NCBI GenBank assembly: GCA_006937955.1
Contig: SSNP01000017.1
Span: 4,998,375 to 5,062,374, forward strand
DNA length: 64,000 nt
Direction: 5' to 3'
Origin: Pachypanchax playfairii
Taxonomy: Eukaryota; Chordata; Actinopteri; Cyprinodontiformes; Aplocheilidae
Shown here: positions 26,701 to 41,100 of the stretch, piece after piece
Position numbering within the stretch: the stretch's first letter is position 1
Layout: every line of letters begins with the position of its first letter
Program-made: the position numbers and the translations under genes
Notes under the pieces: model-generated
The model's database searches: none
Told to the model about the DNA's origin: nothing
What the model saw: only the letters and a program-made list of their open reading frames with translations

Positions 26701-29700
26701 GATAAAAGCTAACTGTTTATTTCTTCTGTGACATTAGAAGATTCACATGATCACGGTGAAGAACAGTTTTAGAGGGTGTATTGCTATTTGTCCTGCATCT
26801 TCTCTGTAACAGCGGGCATCACTAATGAGAAAATAACAACGCTAAACTGCAGGAACGGCACCACAAGAAGAGTTGTACATACAGAGAAAAATCCACAGTA
26901 GATACATTTCTCAAACACACATAATTTCACTTTTAAGTGGATGCCTGAAGAAACAAACATGCTCGCAAACATCTCATCTAATCAACGTGTTTGATTTCAT
27001 TGGTAAAATAATTTGTTAAACCAATGTGTCAAGATTGAATCTCTAAACTGCACTGACACGCGGCTGTTCTATCAATCAAGGCGGATAGTGCGTGTCATTT
27101 AATCTCCATGCCCAGTGGACACCAGTTCCAACCACCGTTTCATTTGAAAACTTAAAATGTTGTATCGCAGGCCTTGACCCCATGATGCACTCTCAGACGG
27201 TTCATCAGAGGGTTATTATTTTAAAATGCTCTGCTAATACTTTTTCTTTGAATCCATTTTATTATGAAAATCCAGACAAACAGAAGTATTTGTTCATATA
27301 GTCTTCCATAGTGCAGAAATAACAAGGCAAATCTCAAATAAAAAGCATCTAAATATTTTATCAGTGAAATGGAACAGCTGTTGAAACCATGAAGAGATGC
27401 AATGTGGCAGTTGTGAAGGTTCAGTTAAGTCTGACTTGAATTTTCTTCATTATGAAAGTTAAATATAAAGTTCTTTTTACCTTAGATGCCCACAATACCT
27501 GAGGAGCTGAATTTAACAAGTTAAATTACATTAACTCCACCACCGTTTTTTGCTGAAGAGAAAATCCAAATGGTTTTGGAAGAAAAATAAACAGATTTTA
27601 CAGAATATGTAACAGTGTATTATTGAAAGCATTCATAGGGTGCTGCTTTGTGATCACAGGAAGAAAACGTTCAAAAGGTTCCTGAACGAGGATAAAAACA
27701 GAGTTTTATGGGATTTTACATATGAAATAAGAGACAGAAAACTCCATGAGTAACAATGGTGCTGTTAAAGTTTCAGACACTCTGCACACATTGATCATAG
27801 AAACAGAGACGTGTGGAGAAAGTTGCATATTTTGACAGTTAAGAACTGGGTGGATTTTTTTGTTCTTGAAAATGAGGAAATACATGTCACATAATTGTAC
27901 CATATGATACTTGACTGTTAAAGGGTTAAACACAGTTTAGAATCATGTTACTGTTTGTCTGAGTGAGAGTAATGAAACACTGCATGAACACAACAGCACA
28001 GTCTGGGCACTAGCGCACACTGAGGGCACACTGATCACACCATGCGATCGCTGCACACTCACCTCATCTGTCATATCTTTACCATCGCCTCACACTGATT
28101 CTGTGAACTGGCAAAGTCTTTAAATAAAACTTGTGACAGAAGTCACCATACTTCACACTCCTTTCATCATTTTTCAATCTTTGGCCCAAGTTGAGAAAAT
28201 TTTACTAAATAAATCAAGCTCCCTTATCGAACCCTCATCTTCAAATGATGCAGACTGTTGAACACCAGTCAATATTGGAATCATTTTGACAAAATGTGAA
28301 TCAATCATGACCAGTGTAAATGCTGCTTGCTTACATTGTGACCAGACATGTTGCCTGAAGACTATGTTACCAGAAAAGATTAGCAGGGAACACATGTTCA
28401 GAGACTACAAATAAAATCTGTTCCAAAACTGTCCCATGAGGAAGAAATCAATCTTTGCACTTCTTGAAGGATTTCTCTGTTCCTACAATGCACCTGGAGG
28501 AAGAATGAGCAGATACAGGAGGCTTGTTGTAGGAACTGTAAACTAGGATGTGCATTTGTATCACTAAATGTGTTTTTTATTGCTGAGAAATATAAATGGG
28601 GCATGACAGATTATATATTTTAGAACTTTTAAGTTTTCCCAAATTAAATGATGAAATAAAAGCATTAAACTGTAGGTGAACAACTAGACAATGCAACACT
28701 GCCCTACATCAGTGGACAATAATTTTACACTCAGAAATGACGTCATCATGCAAAATGTATGTAACCTCACTTATTTCACTCTCAACCAATGAGGACTAAT
28801 AACCAAAAAAGTGTACTTGTCTGTTGAAGTTGACACAAGCTTCAGTTTTATTAGAAGTTGAATAAAAATCAGGACTAAATAAACAATAAAATATCATATT
28901 TTTATCGTATTGTATCATGTTATTTTTTCACAGTTTGTTGAAATGCTAAAGATGATCATTTGTACAAAAAAAATCTAAATGATGTGAAAAGAAACGGGCA
29001 ACAACAGCAGCAAATGCCACCATGTTGTAATATGAACCATATTACAGTTTTAAAGTTTGATCTATTTTGTGAGCTGAAGTCAGAATCTAGAAGCCAAATG
29101 CATGAATGAAAAGCTGTAAAACACATAAAATGTGAGCAAATTTTACTGATATGTTTTAATTAGTCAGTCTGTAGTGGGAATTTGATTAGAGTACAAACAT
29201 GCTGCAGGTTATTTAATTCCCACCACTGAACAATTTCTGCGTGGAATTCCTGATGATCTCCTTCCTAATGAAGACTGAATCAAATGTTGATTTTGTTCAA
29301 CTAAAAGCTGTTACATGTTCAAACATCCTTGATACAAGATGGCTGTTTAACACTTATATAAACACATTAAGATGTTTATAAAATCCCTTGAATGTTACTG
29401 AAAGATTACATTTACAGCACATGAAAGAACTTCACTTCTTTATTTTACTGCAATAGAACCAGAATGATCATATTAATCAGTTTAAAGATGTCCAAGTAGC
29501 ATTTTTCCTGCTTGACTGAAAATATTTAATGACCAAAACAATCTGTGCCAATTTAATTTAATAGTATTTATGAATTATGAGCTGATTGATTGTGTCCTCC
29601 AGCTAAAACCTGTCAGGTGAGCAAAAGAGATGGACAAAGTCCCACAATGTCCGACAAAGAAACTTTAACATGCAATTTTCATGAACCAAAATCAGTTTAA

Positions 29701-32589
29701 AGTGATTTTTTTTTAATACTAGAACAGGAATTGGAAGATGTATTAACTGGCTCTGGCTCATATCACTAGTTAGTAAATGAATGATCTCTCTCATTTGACA
29801 TCTGTGAGGGTACATAGAGGTCTGTACCTGTTTAGTGCACTTACATTATTCAACCTTTTGCATTTTCTAGCCTCCATCTGCATGCTTTTACATTCATTTG
29901 CTTCTGCTCTGAGTGTACCTTCAGTTAGGCTGGGCTGTAAGCCAGTAACATCTGCAGGGGTCTTGTGAGAGTGCTGCATCAAGAAGAAGCTGAAGATACC
30001 TGATCAGTGTGATGGATGCCTGTGAGAATTGTGCACGCACCAACATGCACACCTGCTGCCTGTGCCCCACTTATTGAATCCATGAATCAATTTAATGAGC
30101 AGAGGACAGGGTCAGGACTTCAATAAATACCCCACCAAGCTTTCAAATTTAATGTCTGCCCAATGAATGATACTGTATGTTCGACAAACACCCACTGCAT
30201 AACACTCCCAGCCTAAATTGGATGTGTATGTAGAAGCCGTCACCATGTACAGTATGAGCTGTTGATTAGATCCGTTTTACAGCTGCTGCATAAACATTTT
30301 CAACATGCGGTCTGACTGCAAATGAGTTCAAATTGTGAGCAAAGTTTAATTTAGTTGTGCGCCATGTGTGGGCAGGGTGAAAGTCCAAGACTTGAGAAAA
30401 AGAGTCACACATCTTCCAATGATAATCGATACTGCAGCAGTGACTTGAACATTTGCTCTGTGATTCATCCCATTTAGACCTACAGGATTGGCTGTCTGAC
30501 AGAGACAATTCCGTGATTTCCCTCTGGATCGACTACAGGAAAATCCTCACAATTTAAAACACAGTGACTTCAAATCACATACAGCTCTGGTCCTTTAAGC
30601 CATCTCCCCCATCTTCTGTGTTAAAGTCTTCAAGCCTTGAATGAAAATGACTATTTTGCTGTAATAATTATCTTGATCTGCGGATGATTTATGTGCCCAT
30701 TTTCAGTCTCTTGTATTTGCTTGACATAGCACACTCTCCATCTTTCAGCAGCATTCCAAGGTAAAATAATCTGTCAAGCTCCCAATCATCACATCCTGTG
30801 ATTATAAAGTTACTTTTCCCTCCAGTTATCCGGCCACTAGTCATGTGGTCATTCTAAGAGCCGAGGACAACAGTAAGGACGAATGGTTGCTATTTAGATG
30901 TCTGTGGCAGCAGTATCCCAGCAGTGAATACATTTTTCTTCATCCACTGAGGACGCAGAGACTAATGGAGCATGAGAGTGGCATTTTCCTTGGACTTGTG
31001 TGGCTGAGTCACGCCCCCGTTTGGAGAGGAGCTGCAGGCAACGGTTGTATGAGACTGAGACCAACAGGGCATGCTGTGAGAGTCTGGGCCAATTCAGGGG
31101 TAAACATCGATGGCAGTAATTGGAGAACAGCACAGCAGGGAATTTTATACATTTCTGTTCTATGTGGCTCAGTCAACAATATCCTGACTTTTTCAGGTAT
31201 TTGTATGCTGTAGGTCTTTTCAGATTTTGCACAGAATTTCCTGTACTCCCCCTGATACACATTATCTATATAGTGTATATTATTGGTCCCAGTTTTATTG
31301 ATTGAATCAGTACAAAGCTCACTGGCTCGGATCTGGCCTTTCTGCAGTGGTTGTACATATGGTGTGCTTGTTTGTCTGCTAACACAACAAGCAGTTGCTG
31401 TCCATCATTTTCTCTAATTTAGTGAAGCTCCAGTGGAGCTATTAGTCCTGTATTTGTAATTAGATTAAATCAGTGTCATTAGTCATTCACCATAGGTGTT
31501 TAAGGAACTCATTTGCAGTCTATGCAATTGTCCCTGCTGTTGTCTTTTTACATTAATTCTGTGTCCTTTTGAGCTTTGAAGGCTGCATAGGCTGCTTTGC
31601 ATGTATTAGACACACAAATACGATTTAAACCTTAAAATTAAATCATTTGCATATGGCAGCCTTGACTATCACCATTTGGAGGCTTGCAATTTTTTTTTGT
31701 TTTTAAGATACATACATATTGTATGGTAATTCCCAGGGCACAGTTTGTGCTGTTATTACTGTTTTTGCATTTTGTTATGCAGTGGAGTTGGAGACAAAAC
31801 AACACAAACCCTTAACAGTGTAATTTATATGCAAGGCTGCTGCTTTCACAATAGAGCAGTGACAGCAGGGACCAACACAAAAAGTACTGCATGTCAACAT
31901 TCACAACATTTCTTTTTTTTTTTAGCACACTGAAACATGTATACGTGAACATACCGCTCTGGTGCATGACTGAAGTTGTAGGGAATGTAAACCGTTAACT
32001 GTGGGAGTCTCAGCCTGTGGTTCCGCTCAGGTCTCTTATCAGTGTCTGCTGCTTATCACTCAGCCTCACACCAGCAGAAGCACACGCTGAATTTTTCAGC
32101 TGAACCCAAGAGTTACCTCAAATTATCTTTATCGACGCATGTCGCCGGCAATTTTGCTAGATTTTTTTTTCTTGTGCATACAGCAGATGTACCTAAATAT
32201 CATCAGTAGATATCTAGAGATCATACGTGGAATGATTTGTGTGCAGGTTTCTGTTCATTTGGTCAACACCCTCAGGAGATGTTTGTATCGATTTTGCACA
32301 GGTTGCAGATTTTAAGTTGGTTTGAATTTAATCCTTTATTGTTCTCTGGCTAAAGTCCATTAATCAGTGAAACTGTCAGTACAGCCAGTAACTGTGGACA
32401 TCTGGCTTATTGCACTAATGCAATTATTATTATGTATTATAATTTGTAAAATTATTTATTATAATAATTTATTTTAATTATTGAAATAATTATTGCCCTA
32501 ATGCATTGGACATGCAAATATTTCTGGTTCTTATGTTTATATTTTTATTTTTGTTCTTAATTTGATTTATTCTCTGCGCTTCGTCACCC
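20791..32589. other. Long gene-poor segment
   Basis: About 11.8 kb of AT-rich DNA without recognisable coding sequence. A GC-richer, repeat-like patch at about 25525-25780 and another at about 30960-31140 stand out, but neither encodes a known protein. Confidence 0.5.
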
Positions 32590-32645
32590 AAGACAAATTC
32601 CTTTTACTTTGCAAATAATACTTGGATTCTGATTCTGATTCTGAC
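32590..32645 (+). mobile_element. Non-LTR retrotransposon 3' tail with (GATTCT)n
   Basis: GACAAATTCCTTTTACTTTG, then AATACTTGG and three GATTCT units. This is a typical tail of fish non-LTR elements. No coding remains are attached. Confidence 0.55.
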
Positions 32646-35075
32646 TGGAACTGAATAGCAGGAATGTTGTCACTGGGTCTTTCCTTTATTTTTATCAATA
32701 AACACAAGAATCAAATCTAAATGTTTCAGGTTTGGTTGTTCTTTTTTTTTTAACTTTAAAATATTAACTAAATGGACATTTGCCACCTTTAGTACTTAGA
32801 CTGGAAAGTTAAAGACTGTAGTCCTAATTTTTAGACATACATTTGATATGATGTGCATAAGATAGAAGTGTTTTCAGTTCCACGGATCTTTAACTGAAGT
32901 ACAAAATATTTCTAAGAAAATTAACAACAGATGTGCAAATCACTCTTAACAACTGACAAGCCATCTTTTACTCATTTGTTGGTATTCATGCTTGTAAAAT
33001 GAATGACTTTGAATGTTTTTGCATTGCACATTTAAAGTTCTTCTCCACAGGGACAAGTCTGAGCTAATAAATGTCTTCAGTGAACTTTATTACACTGTTT
33101 TGTTCTGTTCTTACTTCTTTCATAAATTTGATATAATATGTCATTTATTACGGCTGTATATTGGCCATGAAATGACTTGGTGTTGAAAACTTCTTCCTCT
33201 CTCTTTGCAGTTATTAGCTCCTGACATTAGCAGAACAAGTGGAGTGAAATGTCTCATTTACAACTTCTGAGATTTTGTCGGTCTTCTGCGTATTCTGCAT
33301 TAATAATGTAAAATGACACAAAACAGCACATTTGTCCTGGGGGGGAAACCTGCACAGACTTCATTACAAGGTGCTTTTAATTAGTCTCTATAATTAAAAG
33401 CTGAATATTGGGTGACAGAAAGCTGGAAGGTAAAATTGAAATGGCCAAAAACATTTGCATGTTCACTGGTCTGGGTTTGCAAACTGTCTAAATTCAGTCA
33501 AACAAAAGTCAGCTGAGGGATTATAAAGGAAGCATGCTTCACACCTTCATTAGATGTGCGGTGACATGGAGGGACAATGTTGAATGAGAAACAGAAAAGT
33601 ACATTTGTAAAGTTGGGTATGGAATTTGTCTGTGCTGTTAACTGACCATATGCTACAATCTGCTGTCCAGAAGGGCTTTGTAGTATATAATTCACCCAAA
33701 GTCATGTACTATTAAATTTATCCCCCAGCTCTGCAGTAATTTGCAGTGTCAGGTTAAAATATTGCAGTGCCTTAAGTTGATGAGGACAATTTAAGATTTA
33801 ATGAGTGGAAAGCACATATCCGGCCATATGTGACATTTTTAGACAAGCTCACAGAAGGACAATAGACTTTTAATCTAAAGCAAAATTTTGTTCACATTTT
33901 ATTTAATCTAAAGTATCAGTTGTATAACAGTTTTAAGAGAACAGTGTATGAAATGACAACTTAAAAATGTCTATGATGGAAAGCAGGCAGAGTTCATTTG
34001 AAATGAAAAATTGTATTCAAATATACAAAGTGTTCATTCTGTAATATCTGAACCCACCTTTGAGTTTGTGCATGTTCATTTTTATTGTACATTTTCATAA
34101 AAGTCCATGTCTTATTTATGGGGCTCTGTTGGAATGCGATCAGTAATAAACACACACCAGCACAGTTTCTCTTCTTCTTTATACTCTGCTGCACTATGTT
34201 TCTCTTCATGATCTCCCAGTGGTTTCAGCTTATTAATATGTTTTGTCAGATAAAATAAACTTGGCAGAAGTTCCAATATAGTGTTTAGGAAGAGTGGAAA
34301 TAAAAGACAAAATCTGTAAAATGAAAAATAAAGAACAAGGAGATATTTTTATAAAATGTTCTACAGATTATACAAATATGGAATTGCTCGTGTGTTGGTG
34401 GAAACCTTTGTTGCTCATTAGTCCTGCCATGAACTGACAGCTACTGAAAGCTTAGAATATTAATCACGTTTTCTCTCGACATCTTAAAATGTCCAGCCAT
34501 ATTTCAGAACATTAGGTTTGAGTTAAATGACACGAGCTTCTAGGAATCATTAACCTCACAGTCATTTTTGATTAAAATCCATGTTACAGAAAATGAGCAC
34601 ACTCTAATTATCATCTTTTTAGACACAAGGTTGCGTAACAGCTCAAACTCAAATTTCAAATATATTTTTTAAATAACCCAAATGTATTTTGTAAAACATT
34701 TTGTTTGTTGTTGAAATATTTTTCAACTTTTCTGAAACAAAGACTTTTAGACTTTTATGAATAAAACTAATGCTGAGTTTCATGTTAGTGCATAAAAATA
34801 CACACCTTCTGTACTTTTGCAGCTTGTAGTATCTTTGCTTCGTCACTAAATCCAAACTATTTGCTTTTCAACTTGTATTTTTAATGTAATTATATTTTCT
34901 GAAAGTAAAAATATTAAAACATTTTCACAAAGCTGCATTTTGAAGTGGATTTGACAGTAAAAGTGACTGGAATATAAATTTAACAGTGTCAAACAAAAAT
35001 TATTCTTATTTACTAACTAAACATTTAAGAATTCTTTTTTTTTCTCTAAGAAATATGCTTATGCAAATTATATTT
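32646..35075. other. Non-coding sequence upstream of the LINE fragment
   Basis: AT-rich; no gene or repeat was recognised. Confidence 0.5.
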
Positions 35076-35460
35076 TATGCAGCCAAGACCGAAGGGCTTG
35101 TCTTGGACTTCAGGAGAAAGAGAACAGATAAACAACCACTTTACATCAAAGGGGACAATTTGGAGAAGGTGCAAGACTTCTGTTTCTTGGCAGTGATGGA
35201 GGACCTGACCTGGTGTTGTGAACACAACAGTACTGGCAACAAGGCCCAGCAGTGCCTCTGCTTCCTGAGAATCCTCAGTAAAAATAACATCTCTCAAAAA
35301 CTGCAAGTGTCTTCCCAATGCTGCACTATTGAGAGCATTCTGTGCTATCGCTGTGTGTGGTGTTCCAGCTGCACAGTAGCACAGAGGAAAGTCTGCCCAG
35401 GAGATCCTTGGCTGCCCTTTACCCTCTCTTGAGAAGCTGCATGGATCCTGTACCCAAATA
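35076..35460 (+). pseudogene. Decayed LINE reverse-transcriptase C-terminal fragment
   Basis: The translation has LINE ORF2 post-catalytic motifs in order: KTEGLVLDFRRKR, PLYIKGDNLEKVQDF, EDLTW, KAQQCLCFLRIL, TIESILC and SCTVAQRK. After about 35393 the family sequence resumes in another frame (ILGCPLPSLEKLHGSC). A frameshift and a short deletion therefore separate the two parts. Neither the endonuclease nor the catalytic YXDD part is present. It looks like a 5'-truncated jockey/L2-like copy; clade is inferred. Confidence 0.75.
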
Positions 35461-37778
35461 TCATACAGGACAGTTTATAACACATTTCATCACAGTTCTT
35501 TTTTTGTTGTTTTTTAATGGAAGGTCGATCTATCAACACCTTCCTCTGTATCTTATCTTACCATGTCCAAGTCATCCTGACCAAAATGTAAAAATACATC
35601 CCAGATATTTGTTTGCAGGTGTTGATTGACATAATTCTCATCTTGCTTCTTTAGGTAATTTTTTTTCCCTGATGTTTGGTTGGATGTAGTTATGTGAGGC
35701 TTACAAAACACCCTGATTGTGTGCCATTGAGTAGGCGGGGCTTACATGTACAGCCACCTCAAATCTCTATAGCGCTTTTATCTAACCCAAAAAATACAAC
35801 ATGACATCAACTCCTGTAAAACAAGATATCATTGATTCACTTTTCAAGTAGCCAGAGACATGCTGTTCTCCTTTATCTACAGTATGAACAAATAACCTGC
35901 AATAATACAGGGATTAGATAACGTAGGCTTGAAACCCAAAAAATACTGGAACATAAAAGTAACTCAAAAATGGAAATGGGGTGTCAGTTTGTCAGATCAG
36001 TGAGAGAAGAATCAGCTGCCTTTGAAATATTAATAGTTTTTATTGGACTTGTTGCTTTGATAGTTTCACTGCAGCTACATTTTGAATAAAAATGTGACAA
36101 CCATTAGCTATAAAATAAAACAACTACTTGTAACTGAAAGAAAAACATGTTGCACATGATAACAAAGTGACAAGATGTTTCTCAAACTATTGATGCCTCT
36201 GTACAATTTTTACAACATTGAATAACATTTTAAAATATTTTTTATTGTGTTAAAAACACATGATACCTGGTTAATTTTGTTTTTATTTAGAAACCAAAGC
36301 TCAAAGATGACAGACTGTATAAAGATAACCAGCTAAAGAGCCATTTTCTAAGCTTGAAATTTGAAGACATCCAGATATCATCATAATAACTGTTGCCTGT
36401 TTCCAGTCTTCATGCTGATTTACCAGCAGCTGGCACCAGACATTTCTCACAGGTAGTTATTCAAAGCATGAACATATTTGATCTGAAAACTTGAATGACT
36501 AAGATTTCTTTTTTTCCACAAATTTAATTCACAAGCAGTTCAGATTTTTTACACCTGTTTCAAAGCTTTGAAATTATGCTCAATTAATTTGCGCCCAGCA
36601 CCAAAACCCTGCGGTCTCAGCTGTGCAGCCATCGTGCAGTAATAAGACAGTGATATTGAACTTTCTATTTTTCTTTTCACTAAGATTTCTGCCTCTCTCT
36701 TCACATCTCCCTGTTGTAATGTATGCTGATTGTGGAATCTGTAGAGAGCAAATCAGCTGCCTCTGTTAAGCAGTGCATTGTAAACTGTGACCAAAAAAAT
36801 AGCACGATAACTTCCAAATCCCGATTGTGGATCTTATGAATTTTACAGTGTATAAAATAGCAGGTGGGGGTGTTTGCAGAATGATGTGGAGGGAGGATAA
36901 ATCAGGAAGGCTTAATTAGTGTTTTTTTACTTATAGCAATTTAGGCAATTTCAACATGCCGGTGTGTTTAACAACTCCATCATCAAGAAATAAACTGATA
37001 CAATTGAATGCATGGATAATAAACACACCTGCCTATCAGATTTATCCCTTATTTTAAGATAATTGTAATTGTGATATGGTTCATTTTTAAAACACTGCTT
37101 TATTAAGAACATTCATGTCCATGCCACCACCCAAGATGGAGAAGCATTTTTATAAATTGCTGATAACGAAGATCAACATTTTAGAGTTCAATGAAGAATA
37201 TTTTCTCCTGTACTTTTTTTTTTCTTCAAAAATCACTTTCTTTCATCAGAATTCAGAAACAGCTGGTGGGAAATGTATTTGGATGTTCGCAAGCACGTGA
37301 CTGACATCTAGTGGACAACATGGATCTTAACAAATAAATCCATTTTACTTTTAATACTGTAGAAAACTAAATACTCACTAATATTGATACAAATACATTT
37401 CATTCTAGACATTTAGTATCTTTATGAAGGATAGGTGAAGAAAACACACATCTACTGCAAATGTGTTTAAAATGAGTTTTAAGAAACACATCGGTTTTGT
37501 TTAATCAGCTAAATGTAATTTGGCAGGGAAATCAATACAAATGAAGCAGAATATTATGGGTGAAATGAAAGTCCAATAGTGTATCAACCATAAAGATGTA
37601 ATGATGAATCTGATTTTGACTGTACAGTAGTTACACCACTGGAAACTTGGATTATCTGCTGCAGTCATCACCCTTGCACAGTCAAGCAGAGGTGGAGGCT
37701 GTAACTTGACCTTGGCTCTCAATGGTTGTGTGACAATAGTGCCCCATCCCACTGGCCTGTCTGCCCCTTTTGTTGTGT
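35461..37778. other. Region upstream of fbxo40
   Basis: No coding sequence was recognised. Regulatory elements for fbxo40 may lie here; a CAGGTG E-box occurs beside an AT-rich TATAAAATAG at about 36850-36866, some 0.9 kb before the proposed promoter. Function is inference. Confidence 0.4.
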
Positions 37779-37788
37779 CTATTTATAA
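37779..37788 (+). promoter_or_regulatory. Consensus MEF2-type site, possible TATA-like element of fbxo40
   Basis: CTATTTATAA fits the MEF2 consensus YTAWWWWTAR at every position and is AT-rich enough to act as a TATA box. It lies about 25-30 bp before the proposed first exon and about 410 bp before the ATG. MEF2 control suits a muscle gene. Function is inferred from motif and position only. Confidence 0.4.
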
Positions 37789-37814
37789 TGTCCAGATACA
37801 GTGCAGAGGTTACT

Positions 37815-37854
37815 CAGAGGTGGCACTGAACAAAAGGCGACAGAAGAACAAAGG
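37815..37854 (+). other. fbxo40: Probable 5' non-coding exon of fbxo40
   Basis: A good donor (AAGG then GTGAGA, GT at 37855-37856) ends a purine-rich, ATG-free stretch downstream of the MEF2/TATA-like sequence. The next acceptor is AG at 38175-38176 after a T-rich tract, so exon 2 would start at 38177, 15 bp before the ATG. The exon's 5' edge is a guess from the TATA-like spacing. The intron would be about 322 bp. Confidence 0.4.
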
Positions 37855-38191
37855 GTGAGAATGTTTACTACTGTCCAGTAAAACTTTTGTGTTAACTTGA
37901 TAATCTAATTCCTCGGATTAAGCAATTCATATTTACACATTTTGGCAAAACTAACTATATTTTAGTTGTTTTTCTTTTCTAGACAATAACTTGTAATTTA
38001 ACACATAACAAGAAATAAACCTGTTTTTTTTTTTTCTTGCAGTCTCAAAGTTTGAATCCTTCTGAAGTGTTTGTATTTCTGAGTTTGTAAATCGGCACAG
38101 ATTGATACTTAAAATGTGACTTAAAAAAAAAAAAACAAGTACAATTAGAAATGCTTGTTGTTGTTTCTGTCTGAAGGTAAAAGGCACAAAG

Positions 38192-41100
38192 ATGTCAGTG
38201 GTTCATCATGAGCATTGTGACAAGTGTTATAATCTCCACTGTCAAGTCCCAGTGCAGATTTCAGTCTCATGCACGGTCATCAAGTGTCACAGAAACTGTG
38301 GTGCCACCTTCCACATGTGCAAACAAGAGGAGCACCAGCTAATCTGCCAAAACGAGATGGTCCCTTGTCTCAATGTTGAATACGGCTGTCCATTCACGAT
38401 GCTGCGCCACAGGCTTGCCAAACACTTGGAGGTCTGTCCCGCCAGCGTCGTCTGCTGCTCTCATGAGTGGAACCGCTGGCCAGTTCCTGACACTGACATG
38501 ACCTTTTATAGAAATATTTCTGAGAATATTCAGTTAAACAGTGAAGTAAACCTCGATGTTGCTCTGGCTCTCAGGGATCAAGCTTTATTGTTTCAGTCCA
38601 TCAAAATGAAAAATGTTTTTCCTGAGTTAATTGTGAAGGATCCTGCCCTTCAGAATATTTCTGTTAGAGCTAACAGTTCTGCCGAGGAGGCATCCTGTTT
38701 TGACTACAGTGAATTTTCAGAAAATATCTGCGTGAAGATGGAGGAGGAAGAACTGACTCAGGAGGAGAGAGATGCTTTGGCAAAGAGCACAGATGTGGCA
38801 AGCGTTCAAAGTCACAACCACTGGGAGAAAATATTTAAGAAGAAGGAGCAATGCAATCACACTGTTAAGAAATTGAATGAAGATGGGAAAGGAAAGGAAA
38901 AGCAGGAGTTATTAAAGTGTGAAGTGGAGAAGAGAAACTCTCATCAAAGCGAGGAGAATGGAGTTCCTGACAGAAACACGGGTGGCGCGACTGGCCTTGC
39001 ACCGTGGCAGGACGGAGTCCTCGACAGGTTGGGCAAAGAAGTCAATATTGCAGAATATAATATGTACCTGGTGCACAATGGGGCTATGTTAATTAACTTT
39101 GGCCAACTTGCTGCTTGCACTCCAAGAGAAAAGGATTTTGTTTATGGTAATCTGGAGCCAATCGAGGTGAAGACCATCCGCTCGTTTAATGTTCCTACCA
39201 GCTATCGAGCAAAACGCCATCACCTGAAGGATCCCTCACGCAAGGCCCAAACTGACCACAAGAGCGTGGACACCACAGATTTGGGCCTGTCAGTTGAAGC
39301 TCTTCCAAACTCTGAAGAAGTCGGCTCGACACTATTGTGCTCCCTAGATAAAGAACAGAAGGGACATGTAATCTCTGAGAGCACCTCGACAGATGGTCTT
39401 TACGTTGATATTGGAACTCAGACGTACAACTTTGCTTCTGCTCCTTTCAAAGCTGATGCATCCTTAGCCGATGTCATTGCTGGCAGACCTCCTGGCCTTT
39501 ACATGTGTGTTGAAGCTGAAGCTGTCACCAGAAGACACAACAAAACAAGCTCAGCTTTCAGCTACATGTGTGGTCACTTCTTCCGTCGTGATGAAATCCA
39601 CTCTCATTTCAGGAATGTGCACTGTGACATACAGGCTTCTCTAAATGGCTGGTTCCAACAGCGCTGCCCTTTAGCATACCTTGGCTGTGCTTTCACTCGG
39701 ATAAGGTTTCAACCTGCAGGTCAACAAGCTACAATCAAATTCTGTCAAGATGTCAGCGCCCTTAAACTCCAGCCACACGTCCCTTTATCCTTGTGGGAAG
39801 GTGGGAAAAGCTTCAGCCCTCCAAGAAGAGCAAAAACTCCTGATGTTTTAAGCAGGCTGCCCCTGGAGATCCTTCGGCATATAGCTGGTTACCTTGACAG
39901 TTTCACATTGTCTCAGCTGTCCCAGGTTTCTCACCTGATGAGAGAGGTGTGTGCTGCACTGTTGCAGGAAAGAGGGATGGTTTCTCTTGAGTGGAAGAAG
40001 AAGATCTATAAACACGGTGGAACCTCATGGAAGAGTAGGAAAAAAGCAAGTATCCTCAGAATTATTTTTATAAAACAGATTTACAATAATCTTTGTATCT
40101 GATTATTATTCACTGCCGCAAGGGGAAACTATTGTTTCTTTATTATAGTGTTTTGTTCAAATTCATACAAAAATAATAATAGATTAAATCTTATCCATGT
40201 GCAGGAAATAGAAAAACAAGAATAAACTTTTGTATTAAGTTCCCTTTAGTGTCTATCACCATTCTCTTCAGTGCCATTGGAAAATGTTGGTCATTCATGC
40301 AGCCTGACAGCTGCTACATTGTAAATACTCGCGGCACTCTCAGTAGTTCTTTCCAACCATAAAGTCTCTCACAGCAGAGATGCTGATTGTCAACGACTTT
40401 CAACTTAAGCTGCAATTTTTATTTGCCTTTTTCTATAATTATCAAAAATCAAACACCAAAATAAAACATTATTTAAAATCTGTCTATTCAGACTTCCATC
40501 TATAAACAGTGGTGTTTTAATTTGTAGGTTTAACTTCATTATTTGTGGATTTAAATAACACAAAAATAACATTTGAAGGAATAAATGGTTAAATTAAGCA
40601 TTTAAATTAGAATTTACACCAAATTCTAAATAAATATCATCATCTTAACAGATTACATTATATGTGATGCTCTGGAAAAATCTGAGTCAGGAAGGTCCCA
40701 TGCAACAGCTGGTATCACACCCTATTTACTGGTTTATGATCAACAATAAAGTTAGTCTCATTTGCCACATTACTTACATTATTATGCCACAAGGGTGCTT
40801 CTAGTTGCATACGTTTAAAGTTCTGCCTTGGTTTCACTTTTATCCTATCCACAGTCATATAAATTCTGCAGACAGTTTAAATAATTCAGCATCATCATTA
40901 CAGAAAATTTTCATTCTGCTCATGAAATGCATCCAAATCTCGGAGACTGCTTGAGGCGCAGTGGATGAGGTCATGATAATAATCACCATCAGTTACATAG
41001 TTTGTTGAAGAGATATGGCAGATTGTGTTAACAGATACATCTGGATGAATAATGGAAACTAAATGTGCATTTGAAAAACAAGTAATTATTTATAGCCTAG

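Noticed and set aside
30845..31260. 122-codon ORF and opposing minus-strand ORFs
   Set aside because: All frames are comparably open in a locally GC-richer patch; no similarity was recognised.
33811..33835. Inverted arms CACATAT/ATATGTG around CCGGCC
   Set aside because: Short, isolated palindrome with no neighbouring gene; expected by chance at this scale.
40046..40102. The 18-residue end of the long fbxo40 ORF as the true C-terminus
   Set aside because: It is unlike the family, begins exactly at an intron donor, and the conserved terminal exon is found at 41687.
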